Positions 15,200 to 22,956 of a stretch of DNA of 25,059 nucleotides are shown piece by piece. The DNA is from CANJJB01 sp964449295 (lineage in GTDB: Bacteria > Chlamydiota > Chlamydiia > Chlamydiales > Rhabdochlamydiaceae): NCBI GenBank assembly GCA_964449295.1, contig CAYUZN010000017.1:1-25059 (forward strand), written 5' to 3'. The notes under the pieces are model-generated. The model had not been told where the DNA came from, made no database searches, and was given only the letters and a program-made list of their open reading frames with translations. A program made the position numbers and the translations under genes. Position 1 is the stretch's first letter. Every line of letters starts with the position of its first letter.

Positions 15200-16044
15200 T
15201 CGATGTTTTGCACCTGTTCTTGTAGTTTGTTTGTACAACTCTTGATCTTGATCGCTATTTTAAGAATCTCTGTATCTCCCATCTTAGCAATCAACGTGTT
15301 TGTTTCTCTGTTCATCTCTTGGACAAGAACATCGAGAGTTTTTCCAATATTTGTCTCCCCAACACTTAAGAGCTCCTCAAATTGCTTGATGTGAGAATAA
15401 AGACGAATGATCTCTTCATGCACATCTATTTTTTTGATATACCCCATCACTTCTTTCAAAATTTTATCGTCATCTTGAATAGATGATAACGCTGCAATCT
15501 GCTTTTTAAGCTCTTCGCTATATTTTTTTTCATAGGCAGGGAGTTTTTTCTCTATCGTCTTTAGATGAGTTTTAATCTCTTTCAGATGGTGCTCCATATC
15601 TTTGAGAAGATGAGAGCCTTCTTTTTCTCTCATCGCAATAAACTCTTTTAAAGCCTTTTTTAAAAGAGGATTTAACATCTTCTCTAGAGGCTCTTCTGCA
15701 GGACAAGTCTCCTCTTCTAAACTTCTGGCAAGAAGAAATGATAAGTTAACGTCCCTATGCGGATCTAACTTTAAATCTTTCGCAATTTTATCCCACTTGC
15801 TTTTCAAGGTTTTTAGAGAATTAGTGCTTAAAGAATTAGTCTTTGTCTCATCATGCCCTACCCTTACAGTCACCTGCCCTCTATGAATTTCTTGTGAGAG
15901 CATCTTCCGAATGTTTAAATCATACGAAAGCATGTGCCGTGGTACTGTGAGAGAGATCTCTAAATTTTTGCGATTAACCGAGTGAATTTCGACAAACCAG
16001 TTATCCTTTTTAGCAGACCCAAAAGCCGTCATACTCCGAATCAT
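15196..16044 (-). CDS. yicC: YicC/YloC-family endoribonuclease
   Basis: 282 residues. The N-terminus MIRSMTAFGSA is nearly invariant in the family. The C-terminus has LDVLVQEMNRETNTLIAKMG then EILKIAIKIKSCTNKLQEQV and ends QNIE, the family's fixed ending. Long coiled-coil helices occupy the middle (about 130-200). E. coli YicC is reported to be an endoribonuclease linked to small-RNA turnover and stationary-phase fitness; the role here is inferred from the family. It sits between def and gmk with ATGA overlaps on both sides. Confidence 0.93.
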   Translation of the reverse strand: MIRSMTAFGSAKKDNWFVEIHSVNRKNLEISLTVPRHMLSYDLNIRKMLSQEIHRGQVTVRVGHDETKTNSLSTNSLKTLKSKWDKIAKDLKLDPHRDVNLSFLLARSLEEETCPAEEPLEKMLNPLLKKALKEFIAMREKEGSHLLKDMEHHLKEIKTHLKTIEKKLPAYEKKYSEELKKQIAALSSIQDDDKILKEVMGYIKKIDVHEEIIRLYSHIKQFEELLSVGETNIGKTLDVLVQEMNRETNTLIAKMGDTEILKIAIKIKSCTNKLQEQVQNIE

Positions 16045-16571
16045 GAGGCTCCTTGTTGTTTTTTGAGATCTCTCAAAATACCTTCTACAGGTTTTTTGAA
16101 TCTCTCTTCGACTCTATCGATATAGAGAACGCCATGAACATGATCATTTTCGTGCATGACGGCTCTCGCATTATGCCCTTCTAGTTCTTGCACAAACCTA
16201 GTGCCATTTAAATCGGTTGCCTCTACCTTAACGCGCATCGGACGTTTTACAGGCAGCCTGAGGTTAGGGATTGACAAACACCCCTCTTCTTCCACCCATG
16301 TCTCTTCTGAGTACTCTAAAATCTTAGGGTTAATATACACAAAAGGCTCCGTCACATCCCACGGACCATCTTCTTTGGGGATGTAGTGTCTTAACACAAA
16401 CAGAGAGAGAGATTTTCCTACTTGAGGAGCTGCAATCCCAATCCCATTAGCATTATCAAAGGTCTCAATCATATCAGCAACTAGTTGCCGAATCTCATCT
16501 GTGATCTCATCTACCCTTTCACAATTTTTACGTAAGACAGGGTTGCCATAGTACATGATAGGAAGCTTCAT
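16041..16571 (-). CDS. def: Peptide deformylase
   Basis: 176 residues, removing the formyl group from nascent N-terminal Met. All three motifs are present: GIGIAAPQ (43-50), EGCLS (96-100, zinc ligand C98) and HENDH (140-144, zinc ligands H140 and H144, catalytic E141). The HENDHVHG form differs from the more usual HExDHLxG at the Leu. A C-terminal helix (FKKPVEGILRDLKKQQGAS) is present. Coupled by ATGA to secG upstream and yicC downstream, it ties co-translational processing and secretion into one transcript. Confidence 0.97.
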   Translation of the reverse strand: MKLPIMYYGNPVLRKNCERVDEITDEIRQLVADMIETFDNANGIGIAAPQVGKSLSLFVLRHYIPKEDGPWDVTEPFVYINPKILEYSEETWVEEEGCLSIPNLRLPVKRPMRVKVEATDLNGTRFVQELEGHNARAVMHENDHVHGVLYIDRVEERFKKPVEGILRDLKKQQGAS

Positions 16572-16858
16572 TCTTGGATCTCTTCAATACTAGTAGGGAT
16601 AGAACTCATACGATTTTTTCCAATGGAACTCGACCAAATAGAGAGAAGCAGACACGAAACCATAAAAATGACAATCAGCCACGCTGTAAATTTTTTAAGA
16701 ACATCAGCTGTCGATGTGCCAAAGATGGACTCTCCCGGATCTCCTCCAAAAGAAGCTCCCAGGCCCAAACTTTTACTCTCTTGAACCAAAATAACACTAC
16801 ATAAAATAGCACAGAAAAATGCAAAAACAAATAGTGAGATATAAAATAAGATACTCAT
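16568..16858 (-). CDS. secG: Preprotein translocase subunit SecG
   Basis: 96 residues with two membrane helices (about 3-25 and 56-76) joined by a Gly-rich cytoplasmic loop. The loop SKSLGLGASFGGDPGESIFGTS contains the family's L-G-x-x-F-G-G...FG signature, and TADVLKKFTAW leads into TM2. SecG stimulates SecA-driven export through SecYE. It is located between tpiA and def with four-base overlaps on both sides. A tpiA-secG pairing is common in bacteria. Confidence 0.95.
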   Translation of the reverse strand: MSILFYISLFVFAFFCAILCSVILVQESKSLGLGASFGGDPGESIFGTSTADVLKKFTAWLIVIFMVSCLLLSIWSSSIGKNRMSSIPTSIEEIQE

Positions 16859-17601
16859 GATTGTGCTCCCTTTAGGATCGCAATAAATTTATCAACATCA
16901 AGTGAGGCGCCGCCCACTAACACCCCATGCACATACGGCTGCTCTAAAACATCTTGGACCGTTTCTGGTGTGACAGAACCCCCATACAACAAACACGCTT
17001 GTTTAGCATGGGCATCCCCCCACTTCTTAGCCAAAAATTGAGCGCATATCTGATGGGCTTCACTTGCTATTTGAGGTGTTGCCATCTTTCCCGTTCCAAT
17101 GGCCCATACAGGTTCGTAGGCCACTATGATCTCAAAGGGGGGAATATCTTGTAAACACTCTTCTAGCTGTTTTTGTAAAATTTCTGTCGTTAATCCCTTC
17201 TCCCTCTCTTCCCCTGATTCTCCTATGCAGAGAATAGGTGTTAATCCTAAACTTAAGGCTTTTTTAAGTTTTTTATAGATCTCTCCATTCTTTTCTTGAA
17301 AAAGCACCCGCCGCTCTGAATGTCCCAAAATCACAAAGCTGGCTCCTGCCTCTTGCAACATCTTCCCTGAAATCTCACCTGTGTAAGGCCCAAAATCTTC
17401 AGAGCTCATGTTTTGTCCTCCAATTTTGAGTTTAGATCCCTTGCCCGCTTCTTTAGCTGCATGAATGGCTGTAAATGGAGGGGCTAATAAGACATCACAT
17501 GAAATCGTCTTAAGAGAGGAACATAATTTTTGAATAAAATCTTGTGTTTCAGCAATCGTTTTATGCATTTTCCAATTGCCGACAACCTTGACAGACACCA
17601 T
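16855..17601 (-). CDS. tpiA: Triosephosphate isomerase
   Basis: 248 residues from ATG 17601, interconverting dihydroxyacetone phosphate and glyceraldehyde 3-phosphate. GNWKMHK holds the N-terminal catalytic Asn and Lys, GHSERR the catalytic His, AYEPVWAIGTGK the catalytic Glu and flexible loop 6, and LYGGSV the phosphate-binding turn. The open frame extends upstream to 17664, but the extra 21 residues have no counterpart in the family, and AAGAAGG precedes ATG 17601, so the shorter start is right. First gene of the minus-strand operon and divergent from xseA. Confidence 0.97.
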   Translation of the reverse strand: MVSVKVVGNWKMHKTIAETQDFIQKLCSSLKTISCDVLLAPPFTAIHAAKEAGKGSKLKIGGQNMSSEDFGPYTGEISGKMLQEAGASFVILGHSERRVLFQEKNGEIYKKLKKALSLGLTPILCIGESGEEREKGLTTEILQKQLEECLQDIPPFEIIVAYEPVWAIGTGKMATPQIASEAHQICAQFLAKKWGDAHAKQACLLYGGSVTPETVQDVLEQPYVHGVLVGGASLDVDKFIAILKGAQS

Positions 17602-17663
17602 AAAAACCTTCTTGTAAGGAGATCGTAAATGATTTATTGTAGTGCATTTAAAGGCTAAAATCA
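17602..17663. promoter_or_regulatory. Divergent tpiA/xseA promoter region
   Basis: This 62-base gap must hold promoters for both housekeeping operons unless they start inside the coding regions. The AAGAAGG ribosome site of tpiA (17607-17613 on the plus strand as its complement) and an AAGG about 9 bases before the xseA ATG (17651-17654) are visible. No convincing -35/-10 pair was found on either strand. Confidence 0.35.
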
Positions 17664-18977
17664 ATGAATGAAATTCTCACCGTCTCTGAACTGACACTTG
17701 CCATCAAAAAAAAGCTTGAGACGCAGTTCCCTGCAGTCACGGTCCGTGGAGAGATCTCCAACTTTAAAGAACAGTCCTCGGGGCATCTTTATTTTACCTT
17801 GAAAGATGCCACCTCTCAAATTTCGGCTGTCTTGTTTAAAGGCAATACGAAAGGTCTTGCTAGACTTCCTAAATCAGGCGATCAAGTGATTGCTCAAGGA
17901 GAAATCAACGTCTACCAACCTAGAGGCAACTATCAAATTATTATTAGGGAATTGCAGTATGCAGGTGTGGGTGAGCTTCTCTTAAAATTGCATGAGCTCA
18001 AAACTAAATTAGAAGGGAAGGGGTGGTTTGATAAATCGAGAAAAAAACCGCTGCCTCATCTACCAAAAACCATTGGGGTGGTCACAAGTCCTACAGGGGC
18101 TGTTATTCAAGATATTTTGCATGTCCTTAATCGCAGGTTTGCTTCGGTACACGTTATCTTAAGTCCTGTGAAAGTGCAAGGAGAGGGCGCTGCCTTAGAG
18201 ATTGCCAAAGCCATCGAGCAGTTCAACCAGTATAAACTGGCAGATGTTCTCATTGTGGGAAGAGGGGGAGGCAGTCTTGAAGATCTCTTTGCTTTTAATG
18301 AAGAGTGTGTTGCTTCTGCTATTTTTCACTCTCAAATTCCGATTATCTCGGCAGTTGGCCATGAAACTGATTTTTCAATTGCCGATTATGTGGCAGATGT
18401 TAGAGCCCCCACACCTTCTGCTGCTGCAGAAATTGTGATCGCAGAGAAAAAACATCACGTAGGCTATCTAGGACAAATAAAAGAGAGGCTAGCTCAAAAC
18501 ATCTTTCATTTGGTCCAAGTTCATAGACATAAATTAAATGGCATCGCAAGGCAGCCAGCTTTTTCTTCACCGTATGCGATGTTGGGTATGGTCTCTCAAA
18601 AAATTGATGACTTAAGTGAAGAGATAACGACTACTTTAAAACAAACAATTGAAGCTAAAAGATTTCAATTTTCAGCACTCTGCAAGCAAATTCAACTATT
18701 TAAACCCAGTCATCAAGTCACTATTTTAAGAGATAAACTGAGTAGATTGTCTGCCCATCTTAAAGCCATCGATCCAAGAACACTGCTCTCTCAAGGCTAT
18801 GGCATTCTCTTCCATGAAAAAACCGATTCCGTTATTCTCTCATATCAAGATGTGCACGTGGGAGAATCGCTACGTATCCGCCTCCATGATGGAGAAATTA
18901 AAACAGAAGTGAGAGAAGTTCATACCCCTACCAGTTCAATCGCCTACAAAAGGACTGATTCAAAGCCTCGGGATTGA
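17664..18977 (+). CDS. xseA: Exodeoxyribonuclease VII large subunit
   Basis: 437 residues. An N-terminal OB-fold (about 1-100; VRGEISNFKEQSSGHLYFTL) binds single-stranded DNA. The catalytic region has GVVTSPTGAVIQDILHVLNR, ADVLIVGRGGGSLEDLFAFN, SAVGHETDFSIADYVADVRA and PTPSAAAE, all exonuclease VII signatures. A coiled-coil helical region (about 270-370) binds XseB copies. The family normally ends near SLRIRLHDGEIKTEVREV; here about 18 further residues (HTPTSSIAYKRTDSKPRD) are encoded by the left arm of a giant inverted repeat that continues to xseB. The extension probably came with the repeat. The complex degrades ssDNA in both directions to oligonucleotides during repair. Confidence 0.96.
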   Translation: MNEILTVSELTLAIKKKLETQFPAVTVRGEISNFKEQSSGHLYFTLKDATSQISAVLFKGNTKGLARLPKSGDQVIAQGEINVYQPRGNYQIIIRELQYAGVGELLLKLHELKTKLEGKGWFDKSRKKPLPHLPKTIGVVTSPTGAVIQDILHVLNRRFASVHVILSPVKVQGEGAALEIAKAIEQFNQYKLADVLIVGRGGGSLEDLFAFNEECVASAIFHSQIPIISAVGHETDFSIADYVADVRAPTPSAAAEIVIAEKKHHVGYLGQIKERLAQNIFHLVQVHRHKLNGIARQPAFSSPYAMLGMVSQKIDDLSEEITTTLKQTIEAKRFQFSALCKQIQLFKPSHQVTILRDKLSRLSAHLKAIDPRTLLSQGYGILFHEKTDSVILSYQDVHVGESLRIRLHDGEIKTEVREVHTPTSSIAYKRTDSKPRD

Positions 18978-19087
18978 ATTATTATTGAAGGGATAGTATT
19001 AAATCCAATACAATCCCTTCAATAATAACTCAATCGCGAGAGCTTTCAATTCAGTCTTTTTGCAGGCGATTGAACTGGTAGGGGTAT
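18922..19087. repeat. Giant imperfect inverted repeat (about 80-base arms) joining xseA end to xseB start
   Basis: The left arm 18922-19000 and right arm 19007-19087 are reverse complements apart from a few changes. The outer 24 bases (starting ATACCCCTACCAGTTCAATC) match perfectly, the middle differs by a handful of substitutions and a 2-base gap, and the inner TTATTATTGAAGGGAT matches perfectly, then one mismatch, GTATT/AATAC and a 6-base loop. The left arm covers the last 18 codons and stop of xseA; the right arm ends at the base before the xseB ATG and includes its AGGGG. TA dinucleotides lie at both tips (18923-18924 and 19085-19086), which would fit a mariner/IS630-type MITE, but this is not proven. 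Confidence 0.92.
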
Positions 19088-19327
19088 ATGATATTTGAAG
19101 AAGCGTATGCGCGTTTAGAAGAGATCTTAGCAAAAATGAACTCTGGAAAAGTTCCCCTAGATGATTCTTTGAAGTTATACGAAGAAGCTGATAAACTCAT
19201 CGCTTCTTGTAATAAACGTCTTAATGAAGCGGAAAAAAAGATTGAGATGCTCATCAAATCAAGATCTGGAGATCTTGTCCTTGATGATAATGACGAACCT
19301 ATTTTAGAAGAGTTTAAGTCGCAATGA
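19088..19327 (+). CDS. xseB: Exodeoxyribonuclease VII small subunit
   Basis: 79 residues. FEEAYARLEEILAKMNSGKV followed by PLDDSLKLYEEADKLIASCN is the classic XseB helical-hairpin signature; the C-terminal tail is acidic. Several copies coat the coiled coil of XseA and are needed for activity. ATG 19088 directly follows the right arm of the giant inverted repeat, and AGGGG three bases before the ATG lies inside the stem, so translation may depend on ribosomes leaving xseA and opening the hairpin. The stop overlaps dxs by four bases. Confidence 0.95.
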   Translation: MIFEEAYARLEEILAKMNSGKVPLDDSLKLYEEADKLIASCNKRLNEAEKKIEMLIKSRSGDLVLDDNDEPILEEFKSQ

Positions 19328-21201
19328 TAAAAAGTTTATCTGAGCTGAAAAATCTTTCTATTGCAGAACTTGAAGAGTTAGCCCATGAACTTCGCCAAAC
19401 CATCATCGATGTGATGTCGGTCAATGGCGGACATTTAGCCTCTAACTTAGGAGCTGTCGAACTCACTCTTGCTCTTCACTACGTCTTTTCATCTCCTGAT
19501 GATAAGTTTATCTTTGATGTCAGTCATCAAACTTACTCTCACAAAATTCTGACAGGCAGAGAGCAGCAATTTAAAACGATTCGGCAATTTAAAGGACTTT
19601 GTGGGTTTGCTCATCCTAAAGAATCACCTCACGATCACTTCTATGCAGGTCATGCAGGAACTGCGCTCTCTCTTGCTTTAGGTGTTGCGAAAAATAGAGA
19701 GCTAACAAAACGCAAGGAATATGTCATTCCCGTTTTAGGAGATGCCAGCTTAACGTGTGGACTGACTCTCGAAGCACTCAATAACATCCCGAAAGACTTA
19801 AAACGATTTATCGTCGTTCTCAATGACAACAAAATGTCGATCTCCAATAACGTGGGCGCCATCACCAACATTTTAAGCAGACTCATCAACAACCCAACTG
19901 CTAATAAAATTTACCAAGATGTTGAAGATTTGATTGCAAAGATTCCAAGCTGTGGCAAGACACTGGCTAAACAAGGCCATAAGATGCGTGAATCGGTTAA
20001 AAATCTTGTGAGTACAGCGCCATTTTTTGAACAATTTGGACTCTCTTATATAGGCCCTGTCGATGGTCATAATTTAGGTCAATTGATTGAGATTTTCGAG
20101 GCTCTCAAAGAGAGTGATCAACCTGTCCTCTTACATCTCCTCACCGTGAAAGGGCAAGGAATGAACATTGCGACAGAAAACCCGATCAAGTGGCACGGCT
20201 GCAGACCCTTTAACAAAGAGACAGAAGTTTTTCACCCCTCCTCCTCTACACCCACATTTCCTCAAATTTTTGGACAGCACATCTTAAAAATGGCCGAAAA
20301 CGATCCTAGCCTTGTCGCCATCACACCTGCCATGCCAGCCGGCTCTTGCCTAGAAGCTTTCATGACACAATTTCCTGAAAGATGTCTCGATGTCGGCATT
20401 GCTGAAGGGCATGCTGTGACTTTTGCAGGCGGTCTTGCCTATGGAAAAAAAATGAAAGTCATCGTTTCCATTTATGCGACTTTTTTACAGAGAGCTCTTG
20501 ATAACCTCTTTCACGACGTCTGCCTGCAAGGACTTCCCGTTATCTTTGCCATTGATAGAGGAGGTTTTTCAGGACCAGATGGTTCAACTCACCATGGCAT
20601 TTACGATATCTCTTTTCTGAACGTCATGCCTAACATGATCATTTGCCAGCCAAGAGATGGTCTTCTCTTGCGAGAACTCATGGAAAGTGCTTTTTTGTGG
20701 GGAAGACCTGTTGCGATTAGATATCCCAATATGATCACAGACAACCCTCAGACTCCTTTAAAAACAAGAGACCTAGGAGTGGCAGAAATTCTGGCTCAAG
20801 GAAAAGAGATTGTCATCATCGCTCTTGGACACATGTGCCATGTCGCTTTAAAAGCACGCGAGCTGCTTCAGTTAGAAGGCCTGTCTGTGACCGTTGTCGA
20901 TCCTATCTTTGTCAAACCACTCGATACCGATCTCTTTTGCCAAGTTCTCCTCTCTCACCAATTTGTCGTCACATTAGAAGAACACTCTCTTAGCGGTGGC
21001 CTTGGCATGATCTTTAATTCATTTATGCTTAAAAATGGATTTAATCATATCCCAGTTCTTAACTTAGGCATTCCTGATATGTTTGTCGAACAAGGCAGCC
21101 ATAAAGAACTCTCTCAAGAAATTGGGCTTGATGCAGACAGTGTGGCTAAACAAATTCTCTACCATTTTGAAAGAAAAGCTCTTCCCTCAGGACTCCGATG
21201 A
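19324..21201 (+). CDS. dxs: 1-Deoxy-D-xylulose-5-phosphate synthase
   Basis: 625 residues, first step of the MEP isoprenoid pathway (pyruvate + glyceraldehyde 3-phosphate). GGHLASNLGAVELTLALHYV and FDVSHQTYSHKILTGR open the thiamine-diphosphate domain. GDASLTCG...(N)DNKMSIS (139-173) is the GDG/A-N-type ThDP-Mg binding motif. DVGIAEGHAVTFAGGLA carries the catalytic Glu of the pyrimidine-binding domain, and a transketolase C-terminal domain ends the protein. The usual HSSTSIS is HAGTALS here (110-116), an alternative I would expect in Chlamydiae but cannot verify. Coupled to xseB (ATGA) and to nadK (ATGA). Confidence 0.97.
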   Translation: MIKSLSELKNLSIAELEELAHELRQTIIDVMSVNGGHLASNLGAVELTLALHYVFSSPDDKFIFDVSHQTYSHKILTGREQQFKTIRQFKGLCGFAHPKESPHDHFYAGHAGTALSLALGVAKNRELTKRKEYVIPVLGDASLTCGLTLEALNNIPKDLKRFIVVLNDNKMSISNNVGAITNILSRLINNPTANKIYQDVEDLIAKIPSCGKTLAKQGHKMRESVKNLVSTAPFFEQFGLSYIGPVDGHNLGQLIEIFEALKESDQPVLLHLLTVKGQGMNIATENPIKWHGCRPFNKETEVFHPSSSTPTFPQIFGQHILKMAENDPSLVAITPAMPAGSCLEAFMTQFPERCLDVGIAEGHAVTFAGGLAYGKKMKVIVSIYATFLQRALDNLFHDVCLQGLPVIFAIDRGGFSGPDGSTHHGIYDISFLNVMPNMIICQPRDGLLLRELMESAFLWGRPVAIRYPNMITDNPQTPLKTRDLGVAEILAQGKEIVIIALGHMCHVALKARELLQLEGLSVTVVDPIFVKPLDTDLFCQVLLSHQFVVTLEEHSLSGGLGMIFNSFMLKNGFNHIPVLNLGIPDMFVEQGSHKELSQEIGLDADSVAKQILYHFERKALPSGLR

Positions 21202-22037
21202 TCATTTTCATCTATACAGGATCACACATACGTCACTCGAAAGATTTGGCTAAAGGGATTAGAGATTTTCTCACAGCACAAAAAGTCACTGTTGTTGCAG
21301 AAGATAAAGAAGCTCAGGCTCTTGACGCTACGCCCCTCTCTAAAATCGATCCTCTATCAATCGACTTTATTCTGTCAATGGGTGGCGATGGCACCATTTT
21401 AGGGTTACTACATCACTACGAAGACTTAAATGCACCCATTTTAGGCATTAATTTAGGACATTTAGGATTTATGGCAGATGTGCCCCTGGATGATGTCTAT
21501 CCAAGCTTGCAAGATCTTGTAGATGGACATTACCATATTGAAGAAAGACTCATTTTGCAAGGAGAAGCCTCCACAGGAAAAAAATATTTTGCCGTCAATG
21601 ACTTTGTCATTCATAGATCACCCAACCCCAATCTCGTTGAAATTGGCATTCATGTCGATGGTGTTTATCTCAATACATTTGAGGCCGATGGCATGATCAT
21701 TGCAACCCCCAATGGTTCTACCGCTTATTCTCTCGCAGCAGGAGGCCCTATTTTAAGTCCCAACTTAGAAGCCGTTGTCATCACACCCATTTGCCCTCAC
21801 ACCATTTCCAACCGCCCTCTTGTGCTCACAGCCAACCAAAAGATCCAAATCCAATACTTAAGCAATTATAAATCAGTAGAAATATCTGCCGATGGCCTTT
21901 CCCATCATACACTAGAGACAGGCGCTGTCTTTCACATCTCACGCAGCCCCAAAAAATTCCGTCTTGTCAATCTCCTCAGACGAGATTATTTTTCCACCTT
22001 GAGAACAAAGCTCAACTGGTCAGGGAAGTTGAGATAA
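21198..22037 (+). CDS. nadK: NAD kinase
   Basis: 279 residues, making NADP from NAD and ATP. GGDGT (62-66) is the catalytic/diphosphate motif; NLGHLGFMADV, FEADGMIIATPNGSTAYSLA and PICPHTISNRPLVL are the remaining family blocks. The start ATG 21198 overlaps the dxs stop, which fits supply of NADPH for the later MEP steps. Its last 18 bases overlap the tail of the convergent minus-strand gene that ends at 22020. Confidence 0.96.
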   Translation: MIIFIYTGSHIRHSKDLAKGIRDFLTAQKVTVVAEDKEAQALDATPLSKIDPLSIDFILSMGGDGTILGLLHHYEDLNAPILGINLGHLGFMADVPLDDVYPSLQDLVDGHYHIEERLILQGEASTGKKYFAVNDFVIHRSPNPNLVEIGIHVDGVYLNTFEADGMIIATPNGSTAYSLAAGGPILSPNLEAVVITPICPHTISNRPLVLTANQKIQIQYLSNYKSVEISADGLSHHTLETGAVFHISRSPKKFRLVNLLRRDYFSTLRTKLNWSGKLR

Positions 22038-22655
22038 CAGGTCTCTATAGATTTCCCCGATGGCTCTCATCCAAGCATCGACAGTTTTGAAGATTCTCTC
22101 ATCTTTTTGAGCTTCTGTACTCAATGGAGTCCCATTTGCTTGAAGAATGTCAATCTGCTTTTTGACATCGTCAATTATAAGCTTGAGTTTTCCTGTTATT
22201 TTGGCATCGATGACTAAGGGTAAGGGTTTTTCTAACAGAGTTTGCAAATTTGTAAATGAGCTTAAAATATCTTGGAAATATCTTAATTTTTCGTCAGGAC
22301 TGATCTCTAAGTACTTATCTGTACATATCATATTATCCTTTTCGCAAGGGGCACTTGAGTAGTATTTGCTTTCATATTTTTTACTTAGAGGGCCAATACT
22401 ATTAAGACATGACTTTAAAGCATCATGAAAAGCTTCTAATTGTGGTTTATTTGCAAAAAATCTCTTGGCCACGATTAAGACTACAGCTAGAACACTGACA
22501 CCAACCAAGATCTGCCTAGTAGTCAACAATCGATATATAGACGAAACAGCTGAAAAGATTCTCTCTCTCATACTCTGGGCTTGTATCTGTTGTGAAAGAG
22601 GTCTTTCTAGCACTGCTGAAAGGGCAAAAGCTGAACCATTTGAAATCCTTTCCAT
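22020..22655 (-). CDS. Unknown single-TM protein, 211 aa
   Basis: I do not recognise the family. Residues 48-64 (RQILVGVSVLAVVLIVAKRF, positions 47-66) form one membrane helix flanked by basic residues. The first 45 residues are polar, Ser/Gln/Arg-rich. The remaining 145 residues look helical, with acidic and Lys-rich stretches and Leu heptads around FTNLQTLLEKPL. AAGGAG about 8 bases before ATG 22655 and a good promoter (22684-22712) support a real, independently transcribed gene. It overlaps the end of nadK tail-to-tail by 18 bases. Its position beside an effector-like gene makes a secreted or inclusion-membrane role possible, which is only a guess. Confidence 0.75.
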   Translation of the reverse strand: MERISNGSAFALSAVLERPLSQQIQAQSMRERIFSAVSSIYRLLTTRQILVGVSVLAVVLIVAKRFFANKPQLEAFHDALKSCLNSIGPLSKKYESKYYSSAPCEKDNMICTDKYLEISPDEKLRYFQDILSSFTNLQTLLEKPLPLVIDAKITGKLKLIIDDVKKQIDILQANGTPLSTEAQKDERIFKTVDAWMRAIGEIYRDLLSQLP

Positions 22656-22683
22656 CTATAATCTCCTTATTTTAAACACTCCA

Positions 22684-22712
22684 AGTATACGACAGTTGAT
22701 ATTAATTTGCAA
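22684..22712 (-). promoter_or_regulatory. Sigma70-type promoter of the 211-aa gene
   Basis: On the minus strand TTGCAA (22712-22707), a 17-base spacer and TATACT (22689-22684) precede ATG 22655 by about 29 bases. The -10 matches the consensus in 5 of 6 positions and the -35 in 4 of 6 with ideal spacing. Confidence 0.6.
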
Positions 22713-22956
22713 AATGAACCTATACCACTGAAAATCAATAAGTTGCAAATGATTTAGAAACATCAAAAGCTATATTTACAGACATAGCTAAACTATTGCC
22801 AATCAAACACTTGCAATTAATACAAAATTAAAAACAAAACATAACTAATTATCATTAAACAACATCTACTTTATACAAAAATAGATATATACATAAAATG
22901 TTTTTTATATTAAGATAATTTATATAAATAATAAAGATTTAATAAATGGGTGTTTT
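22713..22956. other. AT-rich non-coding stretch ahead of the 682-aa gene
   Basis: Together with 22656-22712 this is a 300-base gap with no plausible gene. It is strongly AT-rich (many runs such as TTTATATAAATAATAAAG near 22919). It must hold the promoter of the plus-strand gene at 22957, but many hexamers match by chance and none stands out. Only a weak GGGTG (22947-22951) precedes the ATG. Confidence 0.5.

Noticed and set aside
15200..15238. TTG-initiated extension of gmk by 13 residues
   Set aside because: The extension overlaps yicC by 43 bases and adds unlike residues; ATG 15199 gives the ATGA overlap seen at neighbouring junctions.
17602..17664. Upstream start for tpiA adding 21 residues
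   Set aside because: The family begins at about MVSVKVVGNWKMHK, and a Shine-Dalgarno precedes ATG 17601.
22705..22750. ATTTGCAA (22705-22712) / TTGCAAAT (22743-22750) inverted pair as an operator
   Set aside because: Eight-base arms 30 bases apart in very AT-rich DNA are expected by chance; the first arm is better explained as the -35 box of the minus-strand gene.
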